The notes under the pieces were generated by a model. That model was not told where the DNA came from. It saw nothing but the letters and a program-made list of their open reading frames with translations, and did no database searches. Both the position numbers and the translations under genes were made by a program. From NCBI GenBank assembly GCA_035235625.1, contig CP141147.1, positions 25,836,756 through 25,900,755 on the forward strand: a DNA stretch of 64,000 nt, written 5' to 3'. The number at the start of each line of letters is the position of its first letter. Positions within the stretch are counted from its first letter, which is position 1. Shown piece by piece: positions 37,986 to 48,569 of the stretch. Source of the stretch: Saururus chinensis (taxonomy: Eukaryota; Streptophyta; Magnoliopsida; Piperales; Saururaceae).

Positions 37986-39200
37986 GTTTAGCAAAAAAAT
38001 AAAAGAATACAAGGTTGTTAATTAATTTTATATTATGTGGGTAATTATGATAGTATTTAAGGCTTATGGATGATTTAAGAAGGACCAAAAATGAGTCCAT
38101 AGGGGCACTTGCAACCAGATAAGGGAGCAACGAATATTCAGGAGTGAAACAAATGCCAGAAATTAAGTGACACTCGTGTTTTAAGGTTGGATGACTTTCT
38201 AAACTTAAGGCTTTACTAAATTAGTGTCGTTTTAGATTTCTTTGATACTCTTCATAATTTGTGTTAAGTATATAGTTGATCAAAGTAAAATCCTTGAGTC
38301 AAATTCATGGTTAATTTAAACTATACTAGGAAGTAGAAGCATGGTTTGGTCGACGATTTACTTATTTGGGAAAGATTTTTAAGAAGAATATACGTAAAAA
38401 TGTCTTTTCGGAATGAATGAGAGCAATTGTGAATATTTTTTTAATCATATGTGGAGTTATCGACATATTGATGGTTGTATCGACTAGAGAAAGAAGATGA
38501 ACAATTCTCATACATGTGTTGGTCATCGGCAATGTTAATGATGCATTGATGAGGCGTCGGTGAGAATAACACAAGGGTGTCATTCTATTATCGGTAGGGT
38601 TCGACGTGTCAATTAACTCATCGATGGCTATTAGTGAGGGTGTCAACCTATCTGTGAAATCACTAATAGAGATTGATATCTATGTCAGTAATAATAGACA
38701 TGTTGGTGAACTCACTGATAGTCATCCGTGAGGGTGCCGAGTCATCTGTAAAATTATCGCTAAATTTTGTGAATAAGGATCGACATGTCAGAGAACTCAT
38801 TGATGGTCATTAGTCCCACACAGCGTAATATAGTAAGTTTTAATGATCATAAGAAGTCAGAATATCAACACTAGGGTTTATGAATCTTAGTGAGTCTTTA
38901 CTTCATAGTGTGGATATGGAGAGGTATACTTCATAGCACTAAGGTTATAATGTGATGACCAAATATCTAGTGGTGTGGAGCTCATAGATGAGGTTATCAT
39001 GCCTAGAGAACGTTCGAGAAAGATTTTGCTTATGAATAGAATGATTAATATAAAAGGTATGTATTCTTTCTATTGTGATGAATCACTAGTTTTCTAACTA
39101 GAATTCTATAGTATGTTGATCGAACTTTTATTATTCTTTAAAATTATTATCCCGCTAAATATTTTTGTATACTCAGCATATTTTGTGGTATAGGTATTTG
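37986..39200. repeat. Spacer with degenerate ~80-100-bp tandem units
   Basis: About 38597-38822 holds three diverged units with the landmarks CGACATGTC, GAACTCATTGATGGTCATTAG and GAGGGTGTC. The rest is unassigned AT-rich sequence. Confidence 0.5.
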
Positions 39201-39859
39201 GGTAGTGTAACGCCCGAGATTTTTCATCCCTTTTTTCTTAAAACTCATAGAATTTTTTTTTATATACGATAAATCGGAGTCAAACGATAAAATCAAAACC
39301 CGTATAAACAGTTTATAATTTTAAACATGATACGGTTAAACATCGTACCATCAAATCAAATATCCTCAGGCGCTACTCGAAAACATACGTACGACTAAAT
39401 CACCATGATCATGGATTTTTAAATACAAATAACTCCCAGGTGTCCCCGAGTACAAGCCCCATAAACAGTCTAATCTGATCCATATTAAAGGTCCAGAATA
39501 CATACACTTAAATCTCTTCAAATACATCAGATCATGGCACCAACTATACTTGAGTCGAGGGGGAAACAATCCACCGCAGAGACGAGCGTCCATCTCCAGG
39601 AGCTCTCCAACACAACCTGCAAAAGCCTCCCGAACAACGGGGCTAAAAGAAGTAGGGTGAGTATTTTTATACTCAGTAGGAAAATACCCAGTAGGGGAAA
39701 TCCCAAACGGTGAACTCAATAAGTTCATGAAACATGCGTCATGCAACTCAACATGAGGCAAACAACGTATAACAATTATGCTCATAAGCATATAAGCATG
39801 CATAACACACCATCATATCAGACATGCACAAACACCCTTAATCAGGGTCTTACAAACTT

Positions 39860-40105
39860 ACTCGTACAATCAAAGGCATACTCAAACCTTACGCATACTT
39901 GTACGACCTTACTCGTACAATCTTACACTTACTCGTACGACCTTACTCGTACGGTCTTACACTTACTGTCAAACTCATATTCAAACTCTTACAGTCTTGC
40001 TCATACTTACTCTCTTACAGTCGTACTCATCCTCAATCTTACAGTCGTGCACATTCTCAATCTTACAGTCGTGCATATTCTCAATCTTACAGTCGTGCAC
40101 ATACT
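39860..40105. repeat. Short tandem repeats in the giant LTR
   Basis: Repeats of ACTTACTCGTACGACCTT (39895-39960) and of TCTTACAGTCGTGCACATTC (40015-40105, about four copies of 28-29 bases). Confidence 0.75.
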
Positions 40106-40529
40106 CATCATCATACGCTTACTCAAAACGTACAAACTCAGTTATACAGTCGTATACATACTATCGACCACTGAAGCTCATTACAGCTAATAAGCTCCAA
40201 TGTCGAAAAGGAAAAGAATGTCACTGGGGCATCACCTTAACCTCCGGGGAGTGACTAGACGCCATGGACTTTTTCGAAGGTAAGGTACACCAATGCTCAT
40301 GGGGCACTGGATCAAACAGGTAAGAGTAGATCCATGATACTACTTACCTGAGCGCCCAAACATACACCCACACAAGGGGTCATACAATTGCCCACACATA
40401 AGGGGTCTTATAGTGCCATAGAATTGCCCACCATAATGGGTCTAATAGTGCCATTGCCACTCTTGGGCAGAAAACATACAGTGCCACTTGGCAGAACGTA
40501 CAGTGCCACTGTTGGGCGAAAACATACAA

Positions 40530-40710
40530 CGCTCTCAACAGAGCATCAAATGTCTGGGCTTGCACAGCACACAGACCGAATCAAAAACATACCTCGCTCT
40601 CAACAGAGCATCAAACGTCTGGGCTTATACAGCACACAGACCAAATCAAACATACATCGCTCTCAACAGAGCATCAGACGTCTGGTGCTCTATATAGCAC
40701 ACAGACAAAA
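40530..40710. repeat. 63-65-bp tandem repeat, three copies
   Basis: Units begin CGCTCTCAACAGAGCATCA at 40530, 40595 and 40658. CTCTCAACAGAG is itself an inverted repeat. Confidence 0.9.
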
Positions 40711-41649
40711 ATCCCGCAGTAAACCACCATGGCAAGACACAAGAAGTGCTCAGCCGATTCATTATCGGTCGGCTAGCTCAAACACGGAACTTAATCCGTC
40801 GAACCCTCAGGTCTCAAACTCACAACGCTATTATTAACGTTCTCATAATTCAAATTTGAATTAAGTATATTATGCGGTACAATTATGCCAAACAACCTTA
40901 GTCCTCGACTAATCAAACTGAAGTTGAGGCCGATCGAAACCCTAGTTCGTCGGGCAGCAGACTTCACTTACCCGTCCAGGTAACACATAACTCACCGTAC
41001 ACAAATCCTTATGCACGCATACATCCTTGGACATCCACCTCACGGTCGGACATCTTACTTACATCGTCAAACTGAGCTCCTCTCAGCAAATCCCCGTTAT
41101 CAACCTCTTACTTAATACCTCACTTATTATTCTTACTTTTCACTTCATAATTTGTATGTTATGCTTGTACAATTATGCACGCTCTTACTGTCTAATAAAC
41201 CCTCATAAGGCTCCAAGCCTAAGTCTTCTTACTTACCGAACCCCTGATGTACGCTCCAAACCGATCCGCTCCATTCCTCGTCTGTCACACTTACGTCCAC
41301 CGTCTTTTGTCACACGCTTACACATCCACATCCAACTTCGTACCAAACCCTTACCAATCTTACAGTCCATCGCCCGTACCTCTGCCCACACAGTCCACAT
41401 ACGTAACTTACTCGACATCGCTAGCCATCACTAGCGCATACATCATACACCATACACATACAACATGCTTACAATTCACATACATACTTACATGTATCTC
41501 AATGTGGCATAATTCACTATCTTATATCATGCATACATGTCATGATTTAATATCCAAAACATAGAATCATGCAAGCCTAGCATGCTGCTACTCATTCAAG
41601 GCATGCTGTCATGAATTTACGAGTTCAAAGCTCCCCTACCTCGTAATCA

Positions 41650-43700
41650 TGACGTTTGATGGCGAGCACACGACGGTGGCGGCGTCAGTGGTGGAGTCGG
41701 CGGTCAAAACCATTGCCCAGCTGAGAGAGCTGCTGTCCCGAGGTTTAGGAAGCGTCGGAACTACACACGGCCAAATGGGATGTCAACATCAACGCGATAA
41801 AATCTGTGATCCACGGCGGCACACTAGGGGCGGCCAGGAGAAAGGTCGTGCCAACGAGTGGCAGGTGCGACCGAAAGGCAGGGTGTACTCACTAAAATTC
41901 GATCGGCGGTTGAAAAATACACAACCGGTCACAAGACGTCGAAATCGGACGTGGACAGCACCCAACGGCGTCGATTTCACGTTTACCAGGGCCCACATAA
42001 GGGCAGAGGGTGTGGGTGACACTCAAGGATGGAGGAGACTGATGGAGGACTCCGATGTCAACTCCAGAAGATGGCAAAGCCATCAGACAGTCGGGCGGTG
42101 CCAAAGCGGCAACAATACCCTAACCCGCACACGTGGCTACTTGCACACGCGGCCAAAGGGAGAGGAGAGAGGGCTAGACGGCGTTGGCCCAAAGCTCATA
42201 AGGGCGGTAGGGCCATGCCCAAGGGTGGTGATCAGCAATACGGCCTTTGCCGTTGCCGTGCCGAGGCAGGCCGACTAGAGGCCAATCGGCATCCGGCGAG
42301 GGTAAGACGGTCAAAGGGCAACACGTGGCGCTCTCTATAGAGCGGTCAAACACAATCGGCAGAGGGGAACCTGGCCCATGCCGAAAGAAGAGGGGCGGTG
42401 CCGCACTAGGGTGGCCAGCCATCCCCAGGCTGAAACCTGCCACACTAAGGTGGTCCAAGGGTGTTCGACATCCAACGATGCCCGATGGCCCATAACGGGT
42501 GGAAAACCCTAGGGCACAACGACAAACAGGGTTTACTGGCGGCTCTGGCCGACTCCATCGTGGCCCTAACGGCCAGGAGAAGCTATCTCCGACCAGAGGT
42601 GACGGCCAAAGTCAACCGCGACACGCCGGACAAATAGCATAGTGGGGAGCAAAGGCTCGGTTTTTCCGAGTGAGAGCACCCGAGCAAGGGATGCGGATCG
42701 GGCTCCGACAAAGTGGAGGGGACGGAGGCTAAACCAGTCTAGATGGGGCCATCCCTGGGCCATCGCCCAGGCCGGGGCAGAGCCCACAGCGACCGGACTG
42801 GCCTCACCGGCCAACGACAGTGGCGACAACTCAACGAAGAATCCGCCCACAATAGGGTGCAAATCAAACCGGGCGGAGCAGCCAAGGGGGTGGCCGAGCT
42901 AGCTAGGGGTCGGCCTTGCAGTCACTGGACCGCGGCTAGCCGGACAAAGGCCGGGCGGAGCCATCTTCGGCCAAAGGCAGCAACTTCCGGCCTCTGTTCC
43001 ACCAAAATCAATCACAGGCGGAACAGTGGAGGTGGAGGCATCTGGTCGGAGGAAAAATGCACAGGGGCAGAGGTGGAGGTGGAGCTGACCGGTTGGGGGC
43101 CGTCCCTGGCCGTCGCCAGGCCGGGGCGGAACCCACGGTGGTCAGATGGCCACTGCCGGCCATCACCGGCGGCGACAAGGCTCAGAACAGGGGGGCACAA
43201 TTCGTTCGGCGAAAAATAGAGCAGAGGCAGAAAATGGGTGGGGCGGCGGAGTAGAGGCCACTGGGGCCGGGAGAGGTGGCCTACCGCCGTCGCCGGCCCA
43301 GGGCGGAGCCGTGGCCAGCCGGTCGGGCCTTGGCGGCCCACGGCGGCGGCGGTGGTACACAAGACAGTGAGAGAGGGAGAGAGAACTCACCAGAGGGAGA
43401 GAGAACTCAGGGGCCGGCGGGACTGGCCAGGGCGGCGGCCCTGCCGTCGCCAGCCTGAGACTGGCCGGACGGAGGCCGGGCGAAGCCCACCGGCCACCGC
43501 CGGCGTCGTCCAAGCACGATCAGAGAGGGAGAGGCGGAATCGGGGAAAACAGGGGAGAGGCGGGCGGAGCGGCCGTGGGGCTGGGACGGCGGCGGCCCTG
43601 CGGCCGGCGGCGGCTAGGACAGAGAGACGCCGGAGAAGGGGCGGAGGAAAACACTGTTCCCACATCCAGAACCATCTGGATCGGGCTCGGCCGTGCCCGA
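41650..43700. repeat. GC-rich half of the giant LTR
   Basis: GC content is far above the rest of the window, with many CGGCC/GGCCG blocks and repeated phrases such as GCCGGGGC and GGCGGAGCC. Overlapping open frames of 60-218 residues on both strands are Arg/Gly/Pro-rich and follow from composition. I call no gene. Confidence 0.7.
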
Positions 43701-43786
43701 TCCCGTTTTCCTCCTTTTTTTTCTTTTTTCTTTTTCCAATCGTATCCCCATCGCGCGTTAACTCATATTTTACGCGTTATAAGTCT

Positions 43787-43860
43787 AACACTCGCGCCGA
43801 AAGTGCGCCCAATACTCGCGCCGAAAGTGCGCCCAACACTCGCGCTGAAAGTGCGCAACG
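43787..43860. repeat. 24-bp tandem repeat, three copies
   Basis: Units of the type ACTCGCGCCGAAAGTGCGCC, 24 bases apart. They lie just inside the LTR end that is 5' in minus-strand sense. Confidence 0.9.
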
Positions 43861-44019
43861 AGACCCGCGGCCCACGACTAAGCCCTACGGGTAAAAATAC
43901 AATAGAAAAACATAGAAATATAAATACGCTGAAACGACACATTTTCTTGCCAAAAATATCCAGAAAAATAGCAAGAAAATCCCAAAAAATCGTAGAAAAA
44001 TCAGGGACGTTACAGGTAG

Positions 44020-44403
44020 AGACTCGAAGGTAATGTGAAGGTCGTAGTTGTAGTAAACTTCTACTCTATACTATAGAGATTTTTTAGCTAGGTTTGACTA
44101 GGTACGTGAGTGTGTCAATTCTCTTTCATTGGTTTATATGCTATTAACAGACAATTGTGAACTTATGGATCCTGTGAATATTTAATGTAATAGTTATATA
44201 GATTTTTATTAAATTTATTATTATTACAGCAAAATGATTGTGAATGTTGATGATACTCATACCCTTAAATATATATTTTAATTATGTATTTCGTATATTT
44301 TACCGTTGCAACAAACAAGATAGATAAAGAAATTTGTAATATTTTTTAAAAATAAAAAATATATTTCACAAAAAATTTATATATGAAAATTAGGGGTGCG
44401 ACA
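44020..44403. other. AT-rich spacer
   Basis: Nothing recognised. Confidence 0.3.
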
Positions 44404-44531
44404 ATACCTATAGACCTTATACCACTTATGATTAGATAGGGAAAAGTGAATCTCATGTGTTAGGTGGGACCTACTTTCTCCATCCAATCAAAGTTGTGTA
44501 AAGCCTATGGTGTAGAAAAAATGGAGTATGA
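44404..44531. mobile_element. MITE (family copy 2)
   Basis: Its right end, read on the other strand, ATACTCCATTTTTTCTACACC then ATAGGCTTTACACAAC, matches the left end of the 37.85 kb element; its left end matches that element's right end. Same family, opposite orientation. Confidence 0.55.
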
Positions 44532-44956
44532 ATATCATTTTTTATATTTTAACACCTTATATTTTTTAGTATTTACTATATTTTTATGTAGAATGAATTA
44601 TTCATAGGGTAAAATAATTTCTCACGATAACACCAAAAACCATGTCCACTTTTTCCTTACCACAATCATATGCATTTTTTTGCACATAAAGTAAAATTTC
44701 ATTTTGTTTGAATTAATTAATTTTTTTTAGTTTTTTTATATTAATTTAATATATATGACTATAAATATTTACATATGTATATAGAATAATAATACATATA
44801 TTTTATTTATATCTTTATTTGTTATACATACATACATACATATATATATATCATAGAAAAAATAAATATAATAAATATAAAATACATATTCACATTTAAA
44901 TATTAAATATTTGGATATGCATATACATATAAATAAGATATCTCTATTTTTATATA

Positions 44957-45128
44957 CTCCCTCTGTCCTAAATTAATAGCTTCATTTGGTAAAAAAATTT
45001 TATTCTATATTAATAACTCTATTTTGTTTAATTTAGGTAGGTGGGTCCCTAAAAAAATATCATAAGCTTATTTTCCTTCTCTTAGTTGTGGGTTTCCAAA
45101 TATAGTTATTGATATGGGACAAATGGAG
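44957..45128. mobile_element. Stowaway MITE, 172 bp
   Basis: The left end CTCCCTCTGTCCTAAATTAA and the right end, read on the other strand, CTCCATTTGTCCCATATCAA, are the classic Stowaway (Tc1/mariner) termini. TA precedes the left end. No coding. Confidence 0.85.
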
Positions 45129-45664
45129 TTTTAAACAGAACACAGCTATTTCCCACAATATTTCCCCATAGCCCCCCGCTATTAGTACACCCTAATAAAA
45201 ATAAAATATTATTCAAACATGTCCCATTTCCCCCTATTTTTTGTTGTCCTTCTCTTTCTTCTTCAATGGGGGTAGCTGCACTAGCTACCATTGCAAAGGG
45301 TTGGTTGCCAGGCCAACCTTGGAAATCGCGGTCGTGGATGCTGTGACCCGCTCTGGTAGCCAAAACTATAGCATTGCAGGTGGTTCTGGCTAAATTTAAC
45401 TAGAATTGCGGCCGGTCAGTTGCCATGGTCATAGCTAGTTGCAGCTCTTGCTAGAGCCGCTATGGCCATGGCACTGTAGTTGGCTTTGGCTACATCCACC
45501 ATGGCCACATCAGGCAGCCTTGATGATGGAGGCTCTGGCCAGATCTGTGTTGATCGTAGATAAGTAAAGAAAATTGTTGGCCACTGACACTAGAGAATAA
45601 GGGGAAAATAAAAGATGTTGAGGTGGCCAGTAGCAAAATAATGAGGAACCATAGGTTGCTAAGC
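45129..45664. other. Unassigned spacer
   Basis: Holds several loosely repeated GGTTGCCATGGCCATAGC-like phrases (45280-45500). No gene recognised. Confidence 0.3.
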
Positions 45665-45723
45665 AAAAAAAAAAAAAATTTCTTTTTCAAGGACATATTG
45701 GGGGGGGGGGGGGGGGGGGGGGG
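45665..45723 (+). repeat. A14 run then G24 run
   Basis: 14 consecutive A (45665-45678) and 24 consecutive G (45700-45723). The G run ends exactly where the duplicated LINE sequence begins to appear. It may be an assembly or amplification artefact. Confidence 0.9.
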
Positions 45724-45744
45724 ACATTTACTGGAAATGTAGCT

Positions 45745-46167
45745 AATAATTTAGCTAATAATTGTGCTTTGCTTGTACTTCCTTTTACTGGAAATGTACT
45801 GATCATTGCATGGTATCTAATTTGTGGTAAGATCTTTGGTCAGAGGCTTCTGTTTTGCATTTGCCCATTGTGGCTTTCAACCAGGAGCTTCTTATTGTTA
45901 GTACTTCCCTCCGGGAGGCTAAGTTGTTTAGACCCCTTATGTTTTTGGTTGTATGGACAGATTATGCTTTTATCAATGATATTGTCCATTCCAATTGGCT
46001 TAAGTCTTACAATAATTCTCCCCCCATACTCATTAATCACTAAACTTAAAAATACTATAATTTCTCTTATGAGGTGGAATAAGTATAAGTTTGGCAAATT
46101 TGAGACTCAACATATGGACATTATGGAGCATAGTAATGTTATCTAGTCGCTCCTTGGGTTTTCATTT
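45745..46167 (+). mobile_element. LINE ORF2 segment, duplicate copy
   Basis: This 423-base stretch appears identical to 46741-47163 (offset 996). It encodes the end of the L1-type endonuclease and the start of the linker to the reverse transcriptase (LMRWNKYKFGKFETQ). It is preceded by the G24 run and about 20 bases (TTTACTGGAAATGTA) that recur 60 bases further on. Confidence 0.85.
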
Positions 46168-46740
46168 ATTAATGAAGAAGAGAAACTTTGATTTTTATTT
46201 ATGATAATAGATATTAATGTATAGGGAGTAGTGCTAAAACTAGCGATGCCCACATAATGCTCACATTGATAGCATGCGCTCCATGTGGGCCTAGGCATAG
46301 AGTTGGGTCCCACACCACAATGCGAGCATCATGTGGGCACAGGGCTTCAAGTGGACTAACATGCATTTTCAATATATTGGATAGAGAGGTGTGAATACTA
46401 GGGCTCACAATAATAGTTTGGGTTATGAGTAATAATAGATTAGGTCATACAGTTGTAGCTACGGCATAAAGTGATGACATTTAGGTAGTGGAGTCCACAC
46501 TAGCAGCTAAGGTAAAGAAGGTGGGGAGGGGGAGGGGGAGGGGGTGGGGGATTTGATATTATAACAAGAGTCACCATGGAAAACAACTAAGGAAAAATAT
46601 TGACAAACTAAAAAATCATGCATAACTAACGCTTGATAATGGGGATTTGATATTACTACAAGAGCCACCGTAGAAAACAAATAACGAGGAAATATATTGT
46701 CCAAATTAATATGGTGAGCCAATTTGTACCAAAAACTATC
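46168..46740. repeat. Sequence between the LINE copies, with a foldback
   Basis: 46246-46268 and 46318-46340 are inverted repeats (ATGCCCACATAATGCTCAC and its near complement), a likely MITE core. GGGGATTTGATATTA begins two ~60-bp direct-repeat blocks at about 46547 and 46640. Confidence 0.45.
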
Positions 46741-48010
46741 AATAATTTAGCTAATAATTGTGCTTTGCTTGTACTTCCTTTTACTGGAAATGTACTGATC
46801 ATTGCATGGTATCTAATTTGTGGTAAGATCTTTGGTCAGAGGCTTCTGTTTTGCATTTGCCCATTGTGGCTTTCAACCAGGAGCTTCTTATTGTTAGTAC
46901 TTCCCTCCGGGAGGCTAAGTTGTTTAGACCCCTTATGTTTTTGGTTGTATGGACAGATTATGCTTTTATCAATGATATTGTCCATTCCAATTGGCTTAAG
47001 TCTTACAATAATTCTCCCCCCATACTCATTAATCACTAAACTTAAAAATACTATAATTTCTCTTATGAGGTGGAATAAGTATAAGTTTGGCAAATTTGAG
47101 ACTCAACATATGGACATTATGGAGCATAGTAATGTTATCTAGTCGCTCCTTGGGTTTTCATTTTGTCATTGTTTACAGTATCAAGTTGAGGCTCTTAAGA
47201 AAAAGTATGATTTTATGCCCAAGTGTAAGGAAAAATTGTGGGCACAGAAGCTTCACTTTAGTTGACTATGATTTGGGGACCTTAATATAAAAATCCTTCC
47301 ACCAGTAGTCCACTTCAATAAGGATCAGCTATATTGGATTCTTTAGGTTCTACACTAAACATAAGGGTATTTGTTGAGTTTTCACTTATTATTTCTCAAA
47401 TATATATGATGCGTCTATTGACTATATTGATCCTTCTTATCTCTTTGAAATTGTGGATCCTGATTGTTACAAATGAGGAAAATCTCACTTTGTTGAACCC
47501 TATTACTATAGATGAGGTCTAAGGTTCATTTAAAAGAACGAGTGCGCTTAAGAACCCTAGCACTCATGGACTTCACAATTTACTATTTATTGAAGGACTT
47601 TTGGTGATCAAGTTTTAAATATTGTCTCAATTTTTTTTCCCCAAGCTCTTTCTCCAAGTCTCTCTATCACATCCATATTGCATTAATTCCCAAGGTTTCA
47701 AAATCTACTTCCCCCAATACATTTCGGCCAATTAGCTTATGTAATTTTGTATACGGAAATATTTTCAAGCTAATTGTTCTTTGCATCTGGACTACCCACT
47801 ATTTCTCATATTATTATCAAAATCAAATTACGTTGTCCCCGAGCAAGCGATTCATGATAACATACTCCTGGTTGATCAACTTTGTCACATTATACAAACT
47901 AAGATGTGCAAAATTAAAAGAAAAAAGAATATTTTTGTATCCAACTTGATTTGGACAAAGCTTATGCTTGTATTCAATGACATTTCATTAACAATATTGA
48001 TATACATTAG
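46741..48010 (+). mobile_element. L1-type LINE ORF2, endonuclease end to early RT
   Basis: Plus-strand readings in order: endonuclease end (LMFLVVWTDYAFINDIVHSN), LMRWNKYKFGKFETQ, WLWFGDLN (the GDLN.KFFH motif), YDASIDYIDPSYLFEIVD, and RT segments HDNILLVDQLCH and the region of LDKAY. The order matches plant L1-type ORF2. Numerous stops and frame changes mark it as a fossil. It stops abruptly at about 48010 where a gypsy element begins. Confidence 0.8.
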
Positions 48011-48013
48011 TTG

Positions 48014-48569
48014 ACATTGAAGTATATGGAACATTGGGATCACACAAAGAAAATTGATCGATTGGCTCTTAGGGGCAATCGATTGAGGCAATGATCGATT
48101 GGGTGGCCTCAACAATTGATCGGCACTTGGAATAATAGTGTAAAACGAAGCCAAGAGCATGGCGATCGATTCATCCTCCTAGCAATTGATCGCTTCAACA
48201 GTGATATGGTTTTCAACTTCTATTTGGATAAGGATTTGGATCCAAATTGATTTCTTTTAAGTTTTTTGCTTTCTTGGGAGTCTTATTCCGTATTGCTTTG
48301 ATTATTTAGGGATTTTATGAGTTATTTTATTTATTTTTGATTGGTTAGTCAATTATGTCATTAAGAGTTATATAAAAGTTTAGCTCTTTTATGGAGGCCA
48401 TAGTTTGGTGTTTTTCTAACATATTAAAGAAGAAGAAGAGATTGTTTCTTCCTCCTTTATTTTTCCTCTTATTTTTGTGAATTAGAATTCGCAAGAGAGG
48501 AAGGTTGTGTGTGCATGTAGCTAGATTTGTTAAACGACGTTCATCCCATCAATCCCGCCCTACACCAAT
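48014..48569 (+). repeat. Possible 5' LTR of the gypsy element
   Basis: From TGACATTGAAG to CCCTACACCA, just upstream of gag. It carries five or so ATCGATTG/GATCGATT motifs (48055-48190) and a TATA-like stretch (about 48370). No second LTR is seen for comparison, so both borders are provisional. Confidence 0.4.

Larger units (their letters stand above)
39206..44014 (-). mobile_element. 4.8 kb LTR-bounded unit, probable giant solo LTR
   Basis: The plus-strand ends are TGTAACGCCCGAG and CAGGGACGTTACA, and GGTAG flanks it exactly at 39201-39205 and 44015-44019, a perfect 5-bp target duplication. On the minus strand it ends CTCGGGCGTTACA, the usual gypsy LTR end, preceded by the LTR-typical ACTCACCCTACTTC near 39660. 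No gag or pol reading was found, and I saw no repeated ends beyond the short inverted termini. It is therefore read as one very long solo LTR; a nonautonomous element with short LTRs is the alternative. About 41.65-43.7 kb is strongly GC-rich. The intact target duplication suggests it is younger than most elements here. Confidence 0.75.

Noticed and set aside
39860-40710. Regular repeats that might suggest a CRISPR-like array
   Set aside because: Units are directly adjacent tandem copies without unique spacers, inside a plant LTR.
41649-43894. Long open frames on both strands (up to 218 residues)
   Set aside because: They lie in a GC-rich part of a solo LTR, overlap on both strands, and are Arg/Gly/Pro-rich with no family features; GC-rich sequence has few stops.
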